Origin: Crambe crambe
Lineage: Eukaryota > Porifera > Demospongiae > Poecilosclerida > Crambeidae
Length of the DNA stretch: 64,000 nt
NCBI GenBank assembly: GCA_963924555.1
Contig: OZ004595.1
Span: 3,286,001 to 3,350,000 of the forward strand
Reading direction: 5' to 3'
Part shown: positions 60,341 through 64,000 of the stretch, piece by piece
Numbering within the stretch: position 1 is the stretch's first letter
Layout of the letters: each line of letters opens with the position of its first letter
Program-made: the position numbers and the translations under genes
Notes under the pieces: model-generated
Database searches by the model: none
The model's input: the letters and a program-made list of their open reading frames with translations, nothing else
Told to the model about the DNA's origin: nothing

Positions 60341-61040
60341 AAAAGTTGTTTATAATGGGTGTGGTTAGGTATTATCGTGGTTTAATTAGCAAGTCGTTTA
60401 ATGAGCAGAAAATGGGTGTGGTTGGTTAGAAATTAGGTATTTCGAGCAGTAAAAGGGTATGGTTATCCGTTAATTAGCTTTAATGAGCAGGAAATGGGTG
60501 TGGTTAGGTCTTATCGTGGTTCAATTAGCAAGAAGTTGTTTAATGAGCAGGAAGTTGGTTAGAAATTAGGTATTTCGCATTAATTGTGGGTATGATTAGC
60601 CTTTAATGAGCAGGAAATGGGTGTGGTTAGGTATTATCGTGGTTTAACTAGCAAGAAGATGAGCAGGAAGTTTAGGTATGTCGTGTTAATTGAGTATTAG
60701 CCTCTAATGAGCAGGAAATGGGTGTGGTTAGGTCTAAATTAGCAAGAAGTTGTTTAACGAGCAGGAAGTTGGTGTATTTCGTCTTGATTGAGCAGTAAAT
60801 GGGTGTGATTAGCCTTTAATGAGCAGGAAATGGGTGTGGTTAGGTATTATCGTGGTTTAACTAGCAGGAAGTTTAGGTATGTCGTGTTAATTGAGTATTA
60901 GCCTCTAATGAGCAGGAAATGGGTGTGGTTAGATCTTATCATAGTTTAATTAGCAGGAAGTTGGTTAGAAATTAGGTATTTCGTGTTAATCGAGCAGTAA
61001 ATAGCAATAAAAGGGTGTGATTAGCCTTCAATTAGCTATT
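60340..61040. repeat. Degenerate minisatellite TAATGAGCAGGAAATGGGTG
   Basis: Seven or so irregular units of 60-130 bp built from TAATGAGCAGGAAATGGGTG, TGGTTAGGTATTATCGTGG, TTAATTAGCAAGAAGTTG and GAAATTAGGTATTTCG. Copies differ by deletions of whole sub-blocks. Confidence 0.8.
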
Positions 61041-61257
61041 CTATGCTAAAAAGAGTTACTGTTTACTTACATAGCAGATAGTAAGGTAGAATAAGCCTAT
61101 CACCATCTGTTGAGAACAAATCTACCACCTATAAGGTATCTAGTCTGATGAAAAGCCGAGCTCAAGAGATGTACCTCAGCGGCCATTTTCTCAAAAATTA
61201 TGACGTCATCATGTAATACAAAAAGTATTGTAAATGTACGCTGGCGTGTAGACTGTA

Positions 61258-64000
61258 GATACCCAAATTGCACTCAAAAGACAGTATATACAATCAAAAA
61301 CTAGCTTTCACTTCTCAATAGCATCTATGTGTATTATCATGCCTCATTCTAAACATGTTGACTAGCAAATCCCGATTTTGTAGGAAACCTGAGAATTATC
61401 ATTAGGAAAACACATTCTTAGTTGCAGATACTCAGAGAGGAAGTTTCTATTAAATGTGTGTGTGGAATGCTTGACTGAAAGTAACAAGTGCCGTGATAAA
61501 AATCATGTATTTGTGATTTGGTGGTGATAGTTGGCTGAGGGAGAAGGATACAGCAAGAAGATCCACATTGGATATTATTATACTGGTCGTTCCATCTCCA
61601 CCTTGATTACCTCCATTATTACCTGGAAAAAAATGAGAGAGAGACTTTGAAAATAGAAACTTAAAAACTGGCTAGGTATGATTCAATGGAACCTCATGGA
61701 TATAGAGCCAAAATTGAAATACCCTCACAAGCTAGTATCACTGAATACTTTATATGTAGCTAACCATGCATTCAAGAAATTGGAGCTTGGGAATAACACT
61801 TTTATAGCAGTAATGGGGAATGGATTGATACAGTATTTCGTAGTAGATTGGAATATGAACCTATAAGATCTGCATTGGATATTATTGTACTGGTCATTCC
61901 ATCTCCACCTTGATTACCTGGAAAAAAATGAGAGACTTTGAAAATAGAAACTTAAAGACTGGCTAGGTATGATTCAATGGAACCTCATGGATATAGAGCC
62001 ATACCCTCACACTATCTAACAAACTAGAGGTTCTATTGTATCACTGAACATATGTAACCATGCATTCAATGTATTCAAGAAATTGGAGCTTGGGAATTGC
62101 GCTTTTATACCAGTAATGGGGAATGGATTGATACAGTATTTCATAGTAGATTGGAATGGTCAATGCATGAACCTGTAAGATCTGCATTGGATATTATTAT
62201 ACTGGTCGTTCCATCTCCACCTTGATTATTACCTGGAAAAAAATGAGAGAGAGACTTTGAAAATAGAAACTTAAAGACTGGCTAGGTATGATTCAATGCC
62301 TCATGGATATAGAGCCATACCCTCACACTATCTAATAAGCTAGAGGTTCCATTGTATCACTGAATACTTTATATGTAACCATGCATTCAATGTATTCAAG
62401 AAATTGGAGCTTGGGAATTGCGCTTTTATACTAGTAATGGGGAATGGATGTAATTAGTATTTCATAGTAGTAGATTGGAATGGTCAATGCATGAACCTGT
62501 AAGATCTGCATTGGATATTACTATACTGGTCGTTCCATCTCCACCTTGATTATTACCTGGAAAAAAATGAGAGAGACTTTGAAAATAGAAACTTAAAGAC
62601 TGGCTAGGTATGATTCAATGCCTCATGGATATAGAGCCATACCCTCACACTATCTAATAAGCTAGAGGTTCCATTGTATCACTGAATACTTTATATGTAA
62701 CCATGCATTCAATGTATTCAAGAAATTGGAGCTTGGGAATTGCGCTTTTATACTAGTAATGGGGAATGGATGTAATTAGTATTTCATAGTAGTAGATTGG
62801 AATGGTCAATGCATGAACCTGTAAGATCTGCATTGGATATTACTATACTGGTCGTTCCATCTCCACCTTGATTATTACCTGGAAAAAAATGAGAGAGACT
62901 TTGAAAATAGAAACTTAAAGACTGGCTAGGTATGATTCAATGCCTCATGGATATAGAGCCATACCCTCACACTATCTAATAAGCTAGAGGTTCCATTGTA
63001 TCACTGAATACTTTATATGTAACCATGCATTCAATGTATTCAAGAAATTGGAGCTTGGGAATTGCGCTTTTATACTAGTAATGGGGAATGGATGTAATTA
63101 GTATTTCATAGTAGATTGGAATGGTCAATGCATGAACCTGTAAGATCTGCATTGGATATTACTATACTGGTCGTTCCATCTCCACCTTGATTATTACCTG
63201 GAAAAAAATGAGAGAGACTTTGAAAATAGAAACTTAAAGACTGGCTAGGTATGATTCAATGCCTCATGGATATAGAGCCATACCCTCACACTATCTAACA
63301 AGCTAGAGGTTCCATTGTATCACTGAATACTTTATATGTAACCATGCATTCAATGTATTCAAGAAATTGGAGCTTGGGAATTGTGCTTTTATACCAGTAA
63401 TGGGGAATAGTATTTCATAGTAGATTGGAATGGTCAATGCATGAACCTGTAAGATCTGCATTGGATATTATTATTACCTGGAAAAAAATGGGAGAGAGAC
63501 TTTGAAAATAGAAACTTAAAGACTGGCTAGGTATGATTCAATGGAACCTCATGGATATAGAGCCATAATTGAAATACCCTCACACTATCTAACAAGCTAG
63601 AGGTTCCATTGTATCACTGAATACTTTATATGTAATGTATTCAAGAAATTGGAGCTTGGGAATTTAATGGGGAATGGATAGATACAGTATTTCATAGTAG
63701 ATTGGAATGGTGGAATCCTAACAATGCATGAACCTGTAAACTGAGGGATAGATTAATTGGTCCCTCTTCTATAGATTGGGATGGTACGATAAAGCAGAGA
63801 TCATGGAATAGCCGGTGATAACAATAGGTGAAAAAATAATTAAGCTACACAAGCTGCTCAAATATTGGTGACTCCAGTTCCTTCTACATAGCAAAGATGG
63901 ATTTTTGCCTACATTAGATCTATCCATTACTCTCTTGTGTTCAAATTAAGCTTGTGCATGTCTGATGGAATAAAAATTTGGGTGCATACCTACTCTGAGT
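61258..64000. repeat. Right copy of the segmental duplication, with expanded internal tandem units
   Basis: Direct copy of 42804-44310, continuing to the window end. The ~310-bp internal unit (TATTACTATACTGGTCGTTC, CACCTTGATTATTACC, GACTGGCTAGGTATGATTC, GGGAATTGCGCTTTTAT) is present about seven times. The four middle units (62.2-63.4 kb) are nearly identical, pointing to recent amplification. Confidence 0.9.
61450..64000 (-). CDS. 3' end of a third ephrin-like gene, truncated by the window edge
   Basis: Terminal exon 61450-61622 (173 nt, same length and stop position as the copy at 43001-43173) and in-frame phase-1 mini-exons at 61861-61917 (57 nt), 62173-62232, 62497-62556, 62819-62878 and 63138-63197 (60 nt each), all with TTTCCAG acceptors and GTTCATGC-type donors. 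A seventh unit near 63450-63475 has an internal deletion leaving 31 nt, which would shift the frame. If all intact exons are used, five copies of a 19-20-residue G-N-N-Q-G-G-D-G unit are inserted before the C terminus. The ephrin domain exons would lie beyond 64000. Confidence 0.65.

Overview
This window looks like nuclear DNA of an early-branching animal, most likely a demosponge (Amphimedon-like; this is inference). It is AT-rich. Its genes are split into many short exons by short GT-AG introns, several exons encode exactly one extracellular domain, and the spacers are packed with varied DNA transposons, foldback elements and minisatellites. I saw no rRNA, tRNA, CRISPR array or bacterial-type operon.

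Layout: (1) 0.4-1.2 kb holds a small intronless gene of an unknown family; a close paralogue sits at 7.4-8.1 kb inside an intron of the next gene, on the opposite strand. (2) 3.3-27.3 kb, minus strand, is one giant gene that I could assemble exon by exon (43 exons, about 3,251 residues): signal peptide, EMI-like domain, seven EGF-type repeats, 28 fibronectin type III (FNIII) domains, one membrane helix and a short cytoplasmic tail with an NPLY motif. One single-base frameshift interrupts FNIII domain 18. (3) 27.7-30.1 kb is a decayed Helitron helicase. (4) 30.5-33.0 kb is a 2.5-kb foldback element built from a 9-bp minisatellite in two inverted arms. (5) 33.2-40.2 kb, minus strand, is an ephrin-like ligand gene whose first intron carries a 3.27-kb hAT element with a perfect 8-bp target duplication. 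(6) 43.0-45.4 kb, minus strand, is a second ephrin-like gene with a different C-terminal region. Its 3' part is duplicated at 61.3-64.0 kb, where a 60-bp mini-exon has been amplified in tandem; the 5' part of that third gene lies beyond the window.

(7) 45.6-60.0 kb is mostly mobile DNA: GAGTCAT-type tandem repeats with Ulp1-protease/PHD fragments, a TIR element carrying a multi-exon kinase gene fragment, a frameshifted reverse-transcriptase element with a poly(A) end, and a 6.2-kb TIR-bounded region (53.8-60.0 kb) that contains further TIR elements. That region also holds a 577-bp palindrome whose arms each contain a hammerhead-ribozyme-like core; a third copy of that core lies at 24.2 kb in an intron of the giant gene.

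The host genes share a theme. The giant EMI/EGF/FNIII protein and the ephrin-like proteins all have signal peptides where their 5' ends are visible, and all look like cell-surface adhesion or contact-signalling molecules. The calls rest on reading exons, splice sites and phases by eye; no alignment or database search was run.
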